Part shown: in pieces, positions 1-7,339 of the stretch
How positions within the stretch are numbered: position 1 is the first letter of the stretch
Layout: the number at the start of each line of letters is the position of its first letter
Assembly: GCA_017305835.1 (NCBI GenBank)
Contig: JAFKJY010000063.1
Location: 1-58,980 of the forward strand
From: Hyphomicrobiales bacterium
Lineage (GTDB): Bacteria > Pseudomonadota > Alphaproteobacteria > Rhizobiales > Rhizobiaceae
Length of the DNA stretch: 58,980 bases
Direction: 5' to 3'
Notes under the pieces: generated by a model
What the model was told of the DNA's origin: nothing
The model's database searches: none
Seen by the model: the letters and a program-made list of their open reading frames with translations, nothing else
Program-made: the position numbers and the translations under genes

Positions 1-2
1 CG

Positions 3-182
3 CTCGCCCCGTTCGACTATCTCGCCGTCTGCCTGCGCGACTTCGGCTTCCCCGGCGGCGAGGACGCGCCGCTGTTTGCCGCGCTGCTGCGCGGCGAAAG
101 CGTACCCGGGCTCGTCCCGGTCGAGCCGGATCGCGCCTCGTCCTTCCGCCTGTACCGCATCGACCGCGCCGCACTGCGCTGA
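3..182 (+). CDS. C-terminal end of an unidentified protein (cut by window edge)
   Basis: An open frame enters from the left edge and stops with TGA at 180-182, giving the last 59 residues of a protein. It contains LAPFDYLAVCLRDFG near the start and ends in FRLYRIDRAALR. Codon use is GC-rich and normal for the window. I see no diagnostic motif, so the family cannot be named. It converges with the small minus-strand gene that ends at 188, leaving only 5 bases between the two stop codons. Confidence 0.5.
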   Translation, partial: LAPFDYLAVCLRDFGFPGGEDAPLFAALLRGESVPGLVPVEPDRASSFRLYRIDRAALR

Positions 183-187
183 GCGGC

Positions 188-388
188 TCACTCGACCGCC
201 GCTGTCGCGACGGCCATCCGCGCCGGCTGCGCGCTCGTCGCGTCCATCAGCGTCGCGGCCGCCACGAGCAGGCCGAGCACTAGCGCCACCCGCAGCGCCG
301 CCCTGCCGGCGCTGCTCGTCTCATCGCCTCGATCCTCCGTCCCCGCGCGCAGCGCGCCGCTCAGGCATCCATGCAGGAAATCGACCAT
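188..388 (-). CDS. Small single-span membrane protein divergent from the ECF sigma gene
   Basis: This 66-residue protein begins with ATG at 388. A clear Shine-Dalgarno GGAGG lies about 8 bases upstream, inside the sequence reading CCGGAGGTTCCG. One hydrophobic stretch at about residues 31-49 (VALVLGLLVAAATLM) predicts a single membrane helix. The N-terminal half is charged (TEDRGDE), and the short tail after the helix is Ala-rich. No family is recognised. It is transcribed away from the sigma factor and has its own TGTCGA-N17-CGACC promoter-like element 49 bases upstream. It is therefore a plausible member of that sigma factor's own regulon and occupies the place where a YCII/DGPF-domain gene is usual. 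A role in membrane-linked control of the sigma factor is conjecture. Confidence 0.6.
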   Translation of the reverse strand: MVDFLHGCLSGALRAGTEDRGDETSSAGRAALRVALVLGLLVAAATLMDATSAQPARMAVATAAVE

Positions 389-436
389 CGGAACCTCCGG
401 TTTCATGGAGCGGCGCGATTGCCGTCCTCGCCGGCT

Positions 437-464
437 GGTCGAGCGGGATGGGGCGTTTTCGACA
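437..464 (-). promoter_or_regulatory. Candidate ECF42-type promoter for the small membrane protein
   Basis: On the minus strand TGTCGA (464-459) is followed after exactly 17 bases by CGACC (441-437). From memory, ECF42 sigma factors use a -35 of TGTCGA and a -10 beginning CGA. The element faces the 66-aa gene and would give a leader of about 40 bases. Its spacing is identical to that of the divergent copy at 502-529. Confidence 0.5.
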
Positions 465-501
465 TGCTTCGCAAAAAAAGGCGAAAAAAGTCCGGTACAG
501 A

Positions 502-529
502 TGTCGAAACGGCGCCTTGCCGTTCGATC
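502..529 (+). promoter_or_regulatory. Candidate autoregulatory ECF42-type promoter
   Basis: TGTCGA (502-507), a 17-base spacer and CGATC (525-529) point towards the sigma-factor gene. The arrangement mirrors the minus-strand element at 437-464. Only 37 bases separate the two -35 boxes, and that gap contains two runs of A (472-478 and 484-488). Autoregulation is common for ECF sigma factors. The promoter identity is a motif match, not demonstrated. Confidence 0.5.
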
Positions 530-605
530 CTTTCCAGAGCGATGAAGGAGGCGACGAGAGACCTGTGAGACGTCCGTGCGAGATCCGGTCCGGCAGGCCG
601 CCGTC

Positions 606-1865
606 ATGACAGGCGAGGCGGCGCGGGCGGTCGAGGATGCATGGCGCATCCATTCGCGCCGGGTGCTCGCGACGCTGATCCGCCTGCTCGGCGATTTCGA
701 CCTCGCCGAGGAGGCGCTGCACGAGGCTTTCCTGGCTGCCTCGCGGCAGTGGCCGGAAGCCGGCGTGCCGGCCAACCCGCGCGCCTGGCTGGTCTCGGCC
801 GGGCGGTTCAGGGCGATCGACCGGCTGCGCCGGCGCGCGCGCTTTGCCGCCGCGGTGCCCGACATCGCGGAGGAGCTGCACGGCGAGGGGCTGGCCATGC
901 CTGACGAGGACGATCCGGCGATCGCCGACGACCGGCTGCGGCTGATTTTCACCTGCTGCCACCCGGCGATCGCGCCGGAGGCGCAGGTGGCGCTGACGCT
1001 GCGCGAGCTGTGCGGCCTGACCACCGGGGAGATCGCGCGCGCCTTCCTCGCCGCCACGCCCGCCGTCGCGCAGCGCATCGTGCGGGCCAAGGCGAAGATC
1101 CGCGAGGCCCGCATCCCCTATGCCGTGCCGGAGGGGCCGGAGCTGCCGCAGCGGCTCGAATCGGTGCTGCGCGTCGTCTACCTCGTCTTCAACGAGGGCT
1201 ATTCCGCCCATTTCGGGGCCTCGCTCACGCGCGCCGACCTTTCCGGCGAGGCGATCCGGCTCGGGCGGCTGATGGTCGAGCTGATGCCGGACGCCGAGAC
1301 CTTCGGGCTTTTGGCGCTGATGCTGCTCAACGAATCGCGCCGCGCGGCCCGGCTGTCGGAGGCGGGCGAGATCGTGCTGCTGCCCGACCAGGACCGCGCC
1401 CTGTGGGACAGCGCGCTGACCGGCGAGGGCGCGGTGCTGGTCGAGCGCGCCTTCGCCACCGGCGAGGTCGGGTCCTACGCGATCCAGGCGGCGATCTCGG
1501 CCGTGCACGCGGCCGCGCGGACGGCGGAGGCGACGGACTGGCGGCGGATCGTCTTGCTCTACGACATGCTGCTCGATGCGGCGCCGTCGCCGGTCGTGCG
1601 GCTCAACCGGGCCGTCGCGGTCGGCATGGCCGACGGGCCGGAGGCGGGGCTGGCGGCGGTCGAGGAGATCGCCGCGGCGGGCGGGCTGGACGGCTATCAC
1701 CTGCTGCACGCGGCCCGCGCCGACATGCTGCGCCGCCTCGGCCGTCATGCCGGCGCGCAGGTCGCCTACGAGCGGGCGCTGGCGCTCTGCACAATGGAGC
1801 CGGAGCGGCGCTTTCTCCAGGGCCGCATCCGCGAGATGGCCGCGCTCGACGCCGCGGCCGGCTGA
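606..1865 (+). CDS. ECF-family RNA polymerase sigma factor with long C-terminal domain (ECF42 / DUF6596 type)
   Basis: The protein has 419 residues from ATG 606. A GTG at 576 would add 10 residues, but the family N-terminus fits 606 better. The sigma-2 region spans about residues 15-77, with LLGDFDLAEEALHEAF and NPRAWLVSAGRFRAIDRLRR. Sigma-4 spans about 110-170 and includes RLIFTCCHPAI and LTTGEIARAFL. About 240 further residues form the helical, TPR-like extension typical of ECF42 proteins, with YLVFNEGYSA and LNRAVAVGMADGPEAGL. No anti-sigma gene adjoins it. ECF42 genes are usually linked to YCII/DGPF-domain genes, and none is visible here. The neighbour is instead a divergent 66-aa membrane protein sharing the same promoter motif. 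Family assignment is strong; the signal sensed is unknown. Confidence 0.88.
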   Translation: MTGEAARAVEDAWRIHSRRVLATLIRLLGDFDLAEEALHEAFLAASRQWPEAGVPANPRAWLVSAGRFRAIDRLRRRARFAAAVPDIAEELHGEGLAMPDEDDPAIADDRLRLIFTCCHPAIAPEAQVALTLRELCGLTTGEIARAFLAATPAVAQRIVRAKAKIREARIPYAVPEGPELPQRLESVLRVVYLVFNEGYSAHFGASLTRADLSGEAIRLGRLMVELMPDAETFGLLALMLLNESRRAARLSEAGEIVLLPDQDRALWDSALTGEGAVLVERAFATGEVGSYAIQAAISAVHAAARTAEATDWRRIVLLYDMLLDAAPSPVVRLNRAVAVGMADGPEAGLAAVEEIAAAGGLDGYHLLHAARADMLRRLGRHAGAQVAYERALALCTMEPERRFLQGRIREMAALDAAAG

Positions 1866-1956
1866 CCGGCACCCGGATTGCCCCGGCGCGGGCTTTCGCC
1901 TACATACGGCGCGACTTTCCGCTTCCCGATATTCGCAACGGAGTGCGACGCGCGCC

Positions 1957-3606
1957 ATGGCACGTCAGTTCATCTACCACATGTCCGGCCTGACCAAGGC
2001 CTACGGCGCCAAGAAGGTGCTGGAGAACCTGCATCTTTCCTTCTACCCCGAGGCCAAGATCGGCATCCTCGGCCCCAACGGCGCCGGCAAGTCGACCGTG
2101 CTCAAGATCATGGCCGGCATCGACAAGGAATGGAGCGGCGAGGCCTGGCTCGCGGAAGGGGCGACCGTCGGCTACCTCGCGCAGGAGCCCGAGCTCGACC
2201 CGGCGCTCGACGTGTTCGGCAACGTCATGAGCGGCGTGGCGCGCAAGACCGCGATCATCGAGCGCTACAACGAGCTGATGATGAACTACTCCGACGAGAC
2301 GGCGGACGAGTCGGCGAAGCTCCAGGACGAGATGGACCGGCTCAATCTGTGGGACCTCGAGCAGCAGGTCGAGATGGCGATGGACGCGCTCGGCTGCCCG
2401 CCCAAGGACGCCGACGTGACCAAGCTGTCGGGCGGCGAGCGCCGCCGCGTGGCGCTGTGCCAGCTCCTGCTGCGCGAGCCGGACCTGCTGCTGCTCGACG
2501 AGCCGACCAACCATCTCGACGCCGAGACCACGGCCTGGCTCGAAAAGCACCTGCGCGCCTACAAGGGCGCGGTGATGATCATCACCCACGACCGCTACTT
2601 CCTCGACAACGTCACGGGCTGGATCCTCGAGCTCGACCGCGGCCGCGGCATCCCCTACGAGGGCAACTACACCAAATATCTCGAAGCGAAGGCCAAGCGC
2701 CTCAAGCAGGAAGGCCGCGAGGACGACGCGCGCCAGCGCGCCATCAGCCGCGAGCGCGAGTGGATCCAGTCGAGCCCGAAGGCGCGCCAGACCAAGTCCA
2801 AGGCCCGCATCAAGGCGTTCGAGGAGCTGCTCGACGCGGCCAACAACCGCCGCCCGACCGACACGCAGATCGTCATCCCGCATGGCGAGCGGCTCGGCAA
2901 CGTGGTGATCGAGGTCGAGGGCCTGTCGAAGGGCTACGGCGACCGGCTGCTGATCGACGACCTCACCTTCAAGCTGCCGCCCGGCGGCATCGTCGGCGTG
3001 ATCGGCCCAAACGGCGCCGGCAAGACGACGCTGTTCAAGATGATCACCGGGCAGGAGAAGCCCGACGCCGGCTCGATCCGCGTCGGCGAGACCGTCAAGC
3101 TCGGCTATGTCGACCAGAGCCGCGACACGCTCGATCCGGCCAAGACGGTGTGGGAGGAAATCTCCGGCGGCGCCGAGGTGGTGAAGCTCGGCAAGTACGA
3201 CGCCAACACCCGCGCTTACTGCTCGTCGTTCAATTTCCGCGGCGGCGACCAGCAGCAGAAGGTCGGCAACCTGTCGGGCGGCCAGCGCAACCGCGTCCAC
3301 CTCGCCAAGATGCTGAAGACGGGCGGCAATGTGCTGCTGCTCGACGAGCCGACCAACGACCTCGATACCGAGACGCTGGCGGCACTCGAGGACGCGCTGG
3401 AGAGCTTCGCCGGCTGCGCCGTCATCATCAGCCACGACCGTATGTTCCTCGACCGCCTGGCAACCCACATCCTCGCCTTCGAGGGCGACAGCCACGTCGA
3501 GTGGTTCGAGGGCAATTTCGAGGAATATGAGAAAGACAAGATCCGCCGCATGGGCCCCGAAGCGGTCAACCCCCACCGCATGACCTACAAGCGGCTGACG
3601 CGGTAG
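1957..3606 (+). CDS. ettA: ABC-F ATPase EttA (energy-dependent translational throttle protein)
   Basis: A 549-residue ABC-F protein, close to the 555 residues of E. coli EttA. It is a soluble twin-ATPase that acts at the ribosomal E site and couples elongation to the ATP/ADP ratio. The first ATPase has Walker A GPNGAGKS at 39-46, signature LSGGE at 157-161 and Walker B ending at D181-E182. The second has Walker A GPNGAGKT at 350-357, LSGGQ at 439-443 and D463-E464. A charged linker between the two domains holds the P-site tRNA-interaction region. There are no membrane segments, which excludes a transporter. ATG 1957 has ACGGAG 13 bases upstream and starts with the conserved MARQFIYHMSGLTK. 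Confidence 0.95.
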   Translation: MARQFIYHMSGLTKAYGAKKVLENLHLSFYPEAKIGILGPNGAGKSTVLKIMAGIDKEWSGEAWLAEGATVGYLAQEPELDPALDVFGNVMSGVARKTAIIERYNELMMNYSDETADESAKLQDEMDRLNLWDLEQQVEMAMDALGCPPKDADVTKLSGGERRRVALCQLLLREPDLLLLDEPTNHLDAETTAWLEKHLRAYKGAVMIITHDRYFLDNVTGWILELDRGRGIPYEGNYTKYLEAKAKRLKQEGREDDARQRAISREREWIQSSPKARQTKSKARIKAFEELLDAANNRRPTDTQIVIPHGERLGNVVIEVEGLSKGYGDRLLIDDLTFKLPPGGIVGVIGPNGAGKTTLFKMITGQEKPDAGSIRVGETVKLGYVDQSRDTLDPAKTVWEEISGGAEVVKLGKYDANTRAYCSSFNFRGGDQQQKVGNLSGGQRNRVHLAKMLKTGGNVLLLDEPTNDLDTETLAALEDALESFAGCAVIISHDRMFLDRLATHILAFEGDSHVEWFEGNFEEYEKDKIRRMGPEAVNPHRMTYKRLTR

Positions 3607-3757
3607 CGCTCAGTCGACCCGGGAAACCTCCCGGCCGCGCGTGCATTCCCTGTCGAGGTGGCGGAAGGGCTTGGTGAAACCCGAGGCCTTCCGCCGCCCG
3701 GCATCAGCGTCCGCACGGGCGGCATCGGCCGCGACGAGCGGGGGTGCCGAATGAGGT

Positions 3758-3782
3758 GGAACCGCAGCAATCTTCGTGCGTT
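3758..3782 (+). promoter_or_regulatory. Candidate EcfG (general stress response) promoter
   Basis: GGAAC at 3758-3762, a 16-base spacer and CGTT at 3779-3782 match the alphaproteobacterial EcfG consensus GGAAC-N16/17-CGTT exactly. Transcription would begin near 3789, leaving a leader of about 35 bases before ATG 3825. The element sits inside the longer reading frame that opens at 3744, which supports the later start codon for the kinase. Confidence 0.65.
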
Positions 3783-3824
3783 ATGGCGCGACGTGGGGGA
3801 TTTCGTCGGGGTGTAGTCGGTCTC

Positions 3825-5282
3825 ATGCAACTCGATTTCGAGCGTCTGTTCGACGCCTTGCCCAGCCCTTACATGGTGCTGGACGCGAAGCTGAACTACA
3901 TCACCGTCAATGCCGAATATGAGCGCGTGACCATGCGGCCGGCCGGCGAGTATCCCGGCCGTTTCGTGTTCGAGATGTTCCCGAACGAGGGCGAGAGCGG
4001 GCGCCGGCTTCGGGATTCGTTCGAGCGGGTGCTCGCCACGGGGCAAAGCGATTCGATCGCGTACCTGCCCTACGACATTCCCCGCCCGCCGGAGCTGGGC
4101 GGCGGCATGGAGCGGCGGTTCTGGACCTGTCATCACACGCCCATCCTCGACGACGACGGCGTCGTCAGGTTCATCGTCCAGAACACGGTCGACGTGACCG
4201 AGGTCGTCCGCCTCACCGAGGCCGCGACCATTCCCTTCAGCGCCACGGCCGGCGCGACGCGGCTGCTCGAGCGTGCCCGCGAGGTCGAGGAGCAGCGCAA
4301 GGCGCTGCTGGCCGAGAGCGACGAGTTCCGGCGGCTGTTCCAGCAGGCGCCCGGCTTCTTCGCCGTGCTGTCCGGCCCAGAGCACGTGTTCACCTTCGCC
4401 AACGATGCCTATGTCCGCCTTGTCGGCGGACGCAACGTGACCGGCCGGCCGATCCGCGAGGCACTCCCCGACATAGCCGGCCAGGGCTTCTACGAGATGC
4501 TCGACGAGGTCTACACGACGGGCAGGTCGACGGGCGGGGAGGCCATGCGCGTGGTGCTCCAGCGCCATCCCAACGAGGCGCCGGAGGAGGTCTTTCTCGA
4601 CTTCTCATACGACGCGATTTGCGACCGCGACGGCGACATTACCGGCGTGTTCGTCCAGGGCATGGACCGGACCGAGGCGGTACGGACGCAGCAACGGCAG
4701 CGCCTGCTGCTCGACGAGCTCAACCATCGCGTGAAGAACACGCTGGCGACGGTGCAGTCCATCGCCTCGCAGACGCTGCGCTCGGCGCGCGACCTCGCCT
4801 CCGCGCGGTCCGACTTCGAGGCGCGCATCCTGGCGCTGTCCAAGGCCCACAACCTGCTTTCCGCGCAGGAATGGGAGAGCACGCGCCTGACGGAGGTGCT
4901 GGCGAGCGAGTTTTCCGTCTACGACGCTGCGCGCATCTCGGTCGAGGGGCCGCCGGTGACGCTGACGCCGAAGGCCTCCATCTCGCTGGCGCTGGTCGTG
5001 CATGAACTGGTGACCAATGCGGCCAAGTACGGCGCGCTGTCTGAAGCGGGCGGCGCGGTGCGCGTACGCTGGCGGCTGGAGGAGGGCGACGGCCCGCTCG
5101 TGCTGGAATGGACGGAACGCGGCGGCCCGCCGGCGACGGCGCCGGAGCGTCGCGGATTCGGATCGCGCATGATCGGCGCCATCGTCGCAGGAGAGCTTGG
5201 CGGCAGCTTCGAGCCTGCCTACGATCCGGCGGGGTTCTCCTGCCGCATCGTCGTTTCCGCCGATGCGGTCATGAAGGGGTAG
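3825..5282 (+). CDS. PAS-domain HWE-family sensor histidine kinase
   Basis: A 485-residue soluble kinase with no membrane segments or signal peptide. Two PAS domains occupy about residues 8-120 (SPYMVLDAKLNYITVN) and 165-285 (FRRLFQQAPGFFAVLS). The C-terminal third is an HWE-type transmitter. The phospho-accepting H301 lies in LNHRVKNTLATVQSIA, the N-box N398 in HELVTNAAKYG, and the family's W-x-E signature is W429-T-E431. The start at 3825 was chosen because the protein then begins MQLDFERLFDALPSPY, directly downstream of an EcfG-like promoter. A single-domain response regulator follows after 4 bases. HWE and HisKA_2 kinases commonly feed the PhyR/EcfG general stress response, so a role there is likely but inferred. 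The PAS ligand cannot be predicted. Confidence 0.88.
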   Translation: MQLDFERLFDALPSPYMVLDAKLNYITVNAEYERVTMRPAGEYPGRFVFEMFPNEGESGRRLRDSFERVLATGQSDSIAYLPYDIPRPPELGGGMERRFWTCHHTPILDDDGVVRFIVQNTVDVTEVVRLTEAATIPFSATAGATRLLERAREVEEQRKALLAESDEFRRLFQQAPGFFAVLSGPEHVFTFANDAYVRLVGGRNVTGRPIREALPDIAGQGFYEMLDEVYTTGRSTGGEAMRVVLQRHPNEAPEEVFLDFSYDAICDRDGDITGVFVQGMDRTEAVRTQQRQRLLLDELNHRVKNTLATVQSIASQTLRSARDLASARSDFEARILALSKAHNLLSAQEWESTRLTEVLASEFSVYDAARISVEGPPVTLTPKASISLALVVHELVTNAAKYGALSEAGGAVRVRWRLEEGDGPLVLEWTERGGPPATAPERRGFGSRMIGAIVAGELGGSFEPAYDPAGFSCRIVVSADAVMKG

Positions 5283-5286
5283 TGCG

Positions 5287-5679
5287 ATGGCGCCGAACGA
5301 CGTGCCGCCGGGGCTGGCGGTGTTCGTGGTCGAGGACGAGGCGCTTGTGGCGCTCAACCTGGAATCGATGCTCGACGATCTCGGCTGCCGCGTCGTCGGC
5401 CCGGCCATGCGCTTCGACAGGGCGCAGGCGATGATCGACGAGGGCGTCGAGGCCGACGTGGCGATCCTCGACGTCAACATAGGCGGCCGCAGCGTGTTCG
5501 ATCTCGCCGTGCAGATCCGCGAGCGCGGCATTCCCATCCTGTTCGCCACGGGCTATGGCCGCGGCGGCATCCCCGGCGAATGGCAGCACCGGCCGATCCT
5601 GCAGAAGCCCTACACCGAGCGCGACGTGGGGCGGGCGATCAGGGAGGCGCTGGCCGGCGCGGAGAGAACGGGCGACTGA
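5287..5679 (+). CDS. Single-domain response regulator (receiver domain only)
   Basis: A 130-residue CheY-like receiver with no output domain. The acidic pocket is V-E-D-E at 15-18, the phosphorylated residue is D62 in ILDVN, the switch threonine is T88 in FATGY and the conserved lysine is K107 in LQKPY. It starts 4 bases after the HWE kinase stop, so the two are surely co-transcribed and form a cognate pair. Without an effector domain it probably acts as a phosphate sink, a phosphorelay intermediate or a protein-protein regulator. Stand-alone receivers of this kind are frequent partners of HWE kinases. Confidence 0.88.
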   Translation: MAPNDVPPGLAVFVVEDEALVALNLESMLDDLGCRVVGPAMRFDRAQAMIDEGVEADVAILDVNIGGRSVFDLAVQIRERGIPILFATGYGRGGIPGEWQHRPILQKPYTERDVGRAIREALAGAERTGD

Positions 5680-5696
5680 GCGAGCAGGGAGGCGGC

Positions 5697-6023
5697 ATGC
5701 GCGCGACGATTTCACTGGCGGCTCTGGCGGTGGGGCTCTCATTCGCCGGTCCGGCGCTGGCCAAGCCGGCGAAGTGCTTCACCACGGACGACGGCGCCTA
5801 TCCCTGCAATTTCCGGGCGCTGGACAAGGCGGGGAGCTTCGAGATCTCGGCGCCGGGCAAGCCGACCTTCACGCTGGAGGTCGACGAGCCCGGCCTCGCG
5901 CATGTCTTCGCCGATTTCGGCACGGGCCGCAGCGTGGCGCTGCCGGGGCAGTTCGCGCGCAGCCGGCAGGACGGCGCATGCTGGGAAAACGGCGAGACGC
6001 AGGTGAAGCTCTGCGCCTGGTGA
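5697..6023 (+). CDS. Small secreted protein with four cysteines, function unknown
   Basis: A 108-residue protein from ATG 5697, with GGGAGG 5 bases upstream. The N-terminus is a classic Sec signal peptide (residues 1-22, ending PALA before KPAKC). The mature part has four cysteines, in AKCFT, YPCNF, GACWE and KLCAW, so two periplasmic disulfides are plausible. Its beta-rich character suggests a small sandwich fold. It lies 17 bases after the response regulator and is probably the third gene of the EcfG-like transcription unit, which would make it a stress-induced exported protein. No family is recognised. Confidence 0.72.
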   Translation: MRATISLAALAVGLSFAGPALAKPAKCFTTDDGAYPCNFRALDKAGSFEISAPGKPTFTLEVDEPGLAHVFADFGTGRSVALPGQFARSRQDGACWENGETQVKLCAW

Positions 6024-6204
6024 AGGCCGGGCCGCGCGCAATTTCCGGTCGCGGCCGCGCCGGTTCGCGCAATGTTTCCATGGTTGGTGGCAAGTTGTCT
6101 TTGCAACAAGCTTAAGCTGGCGTAAACCGCTCGCGTCGCAAATAGAGACGGGTGGGTTCGCGCGCGGCGGGCCTGGGCGGCCTTACGGCGGGGCAGACTG
6201 AAAC

Positions 6205-7326
6205 ATGAAGCGTGTGGCAATCAGCGGCATCGGGGTCGAAATCCCGGCGGCCGTGATCAGCAATGAAGAGCTGGTCGCCAGCTTCAACGAATGGGTCGAC
6301 ACCGAGAACGCGCGGCTCCACTGCACCGGCGCCGAGCCGCTGCAGCATTCCAACGACGAATTCATCGTGCATGCTTCGGGCGTCAAGAAACGCCACGTGC
6401 TGCAGCCCGACGGCATCCTCGACCCGGCGCGCATGGCGCCGCGGATCGCGTCGCGGCCGGACGACGAGCTGTCGGTGATGGCCGAGTTCGGCGTCGCCTC
6501 CGCCCGCAAGGCGCTGGCCGACGCCGGCATCGCCGCGGCCGACGTCGACATGGTGATCTGCTCGGCCTCGCACCAGCAGCGGCCCTATCCGGCGATGTCG
6601 ATCGAGATCCAGAAGGAGCTCGGCACATCGGGCGCGGCCTTCGACATGAGCCTCGGCTGCTCGTCGGCCGCGGCCGGCCTGCACGTCGCCTTCAACCTGG
6701 TGCGGTCCGGCGCGCAGAAGCGCGTCATGGTGGTGACGCCCGAGATCATCACCGGCCATCTCAACTTCCGCGACCGGCAGACGCATTTCATCTTCGGCGA
6801 CGCCTCCACCGCCGTGATCGTCGAGCCGCTGGAGGACGGCGACGAGCGGCCCGGCCGCTTCGAGATCGTCGACACGCGGACCTGGACGCAGTTCTCCAAC
6901 AACATCCGCTCCAATTTCGGCTTCCTCAGCCGGCTGTCGCAGGAGGACACGACCTTCCTCGCGATGGAGGGCAACATGATCAAGCAGGTCGGCAACAAGG
7001 TGTTCAAGGAAGTCACCGTCGCCGGCCACCGCTTCATCGTCGAGTTCCTCGCCGAGCACGGCCACACGCCGCAGGACATCCGCCGCTTCTGGCTGCACCA
7101 GGCCAATTCGCGCATGAACGCGATGATCCTGAAGCTCTCCTTCGGCCATGAGGTCGGCCACGACCGGGCGCCGATGGTGCTCGACCGGCTGGGCAACACC
7201 GCCGCCGCCGGCGCGATCATCGCGCTGGAGGAGAACCACCGCGACATGAAGCCGGGCGACTACGGGCTCGTCTGTGCCTTCGGCGCCGGCTATTCGATCG
7301 GCGGCGCGCTGCTCAGGATGATGTGA
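6205..7326 (+). CDS. Beta-ketoacyl-ACP synthase III-family enzyme (FabH-like)
   Basis: A 373-residue thiolase-fold condensing enzyme. The catalytic triad is visible: C152 in SLGCSSAAAG, H298 in WLHQANSRMN and N331 in LGNTAAAG. It is about 50 residues longer than E. coli FabH (317). The additional sequence near residues 30-80, around LHCTGAEPLQHSNDEF, alters the N-terminal region that shapes the acyl entrance. The family primes fatty-acid synthesis from acyl-CoA and malonyl-ACP. No fab or acpP gene adjoins it, so this is probably an accessory KAS III handling a non-acetyl or longer primer rather than the housekeeping FabH. It converges with the TPR gene, leaving 13 bases between them. Confidence 0.85.
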   Translation: MKRVAISGIGVEIPAAVISNEELVASFNEWVDTENARLHCTGAEPLQHSNDEFIVHASGVKKRHVLQPDGILDPARMAPRIASRPDDELSVMAEFGVASARKALADAGIAAADVDMVICSASHQQRPYPAMSIEIQKELGTSGAAFDMSLGCSSAAAGLHVAFNLVRSGAQKRVMVVTPEIITGHLNFRDRQTHFIFGDASTAVIVEPLEDGDERPGRFEIVDTRTWTQFSNNIRSNFGFLSRLSQEDTTFLAMEGNMIKQVGNKVFKEVTVAGHRFIVEFLAEHGHTPQDIRRFWLHQANSRMNAMILKLSFGHEVGHDRAPMVLDRLGNTAAAGAIIALEENHRDMKPGDYGLVCAFGAGYSIGGALLRMM

Positions 7327-7339
7327 GCGCCCGGCCGGC

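Noticed and set aside
471..488. TTCGC-loop-GCGAA as terminator between the divergent genes
   Set aside because: The stem is only five pairs with an A-rich loop and lies between two outward-facing promoters, so a terminator makes little sense; it is more likely an A-tract spacer.
371..568. 65-codon plus-strand frame before the ECF sigma gene
   Set aside because: It overlaps the start of the divergent small gene and both promoter candidates, and no ribosome site precedes it.
3619..3634. CCGGGA-AACC-TCCCGG hairpin after ettA as terminator
   Set aside because: The 6-bp stem has no following T run, so I did not call it a terminator.
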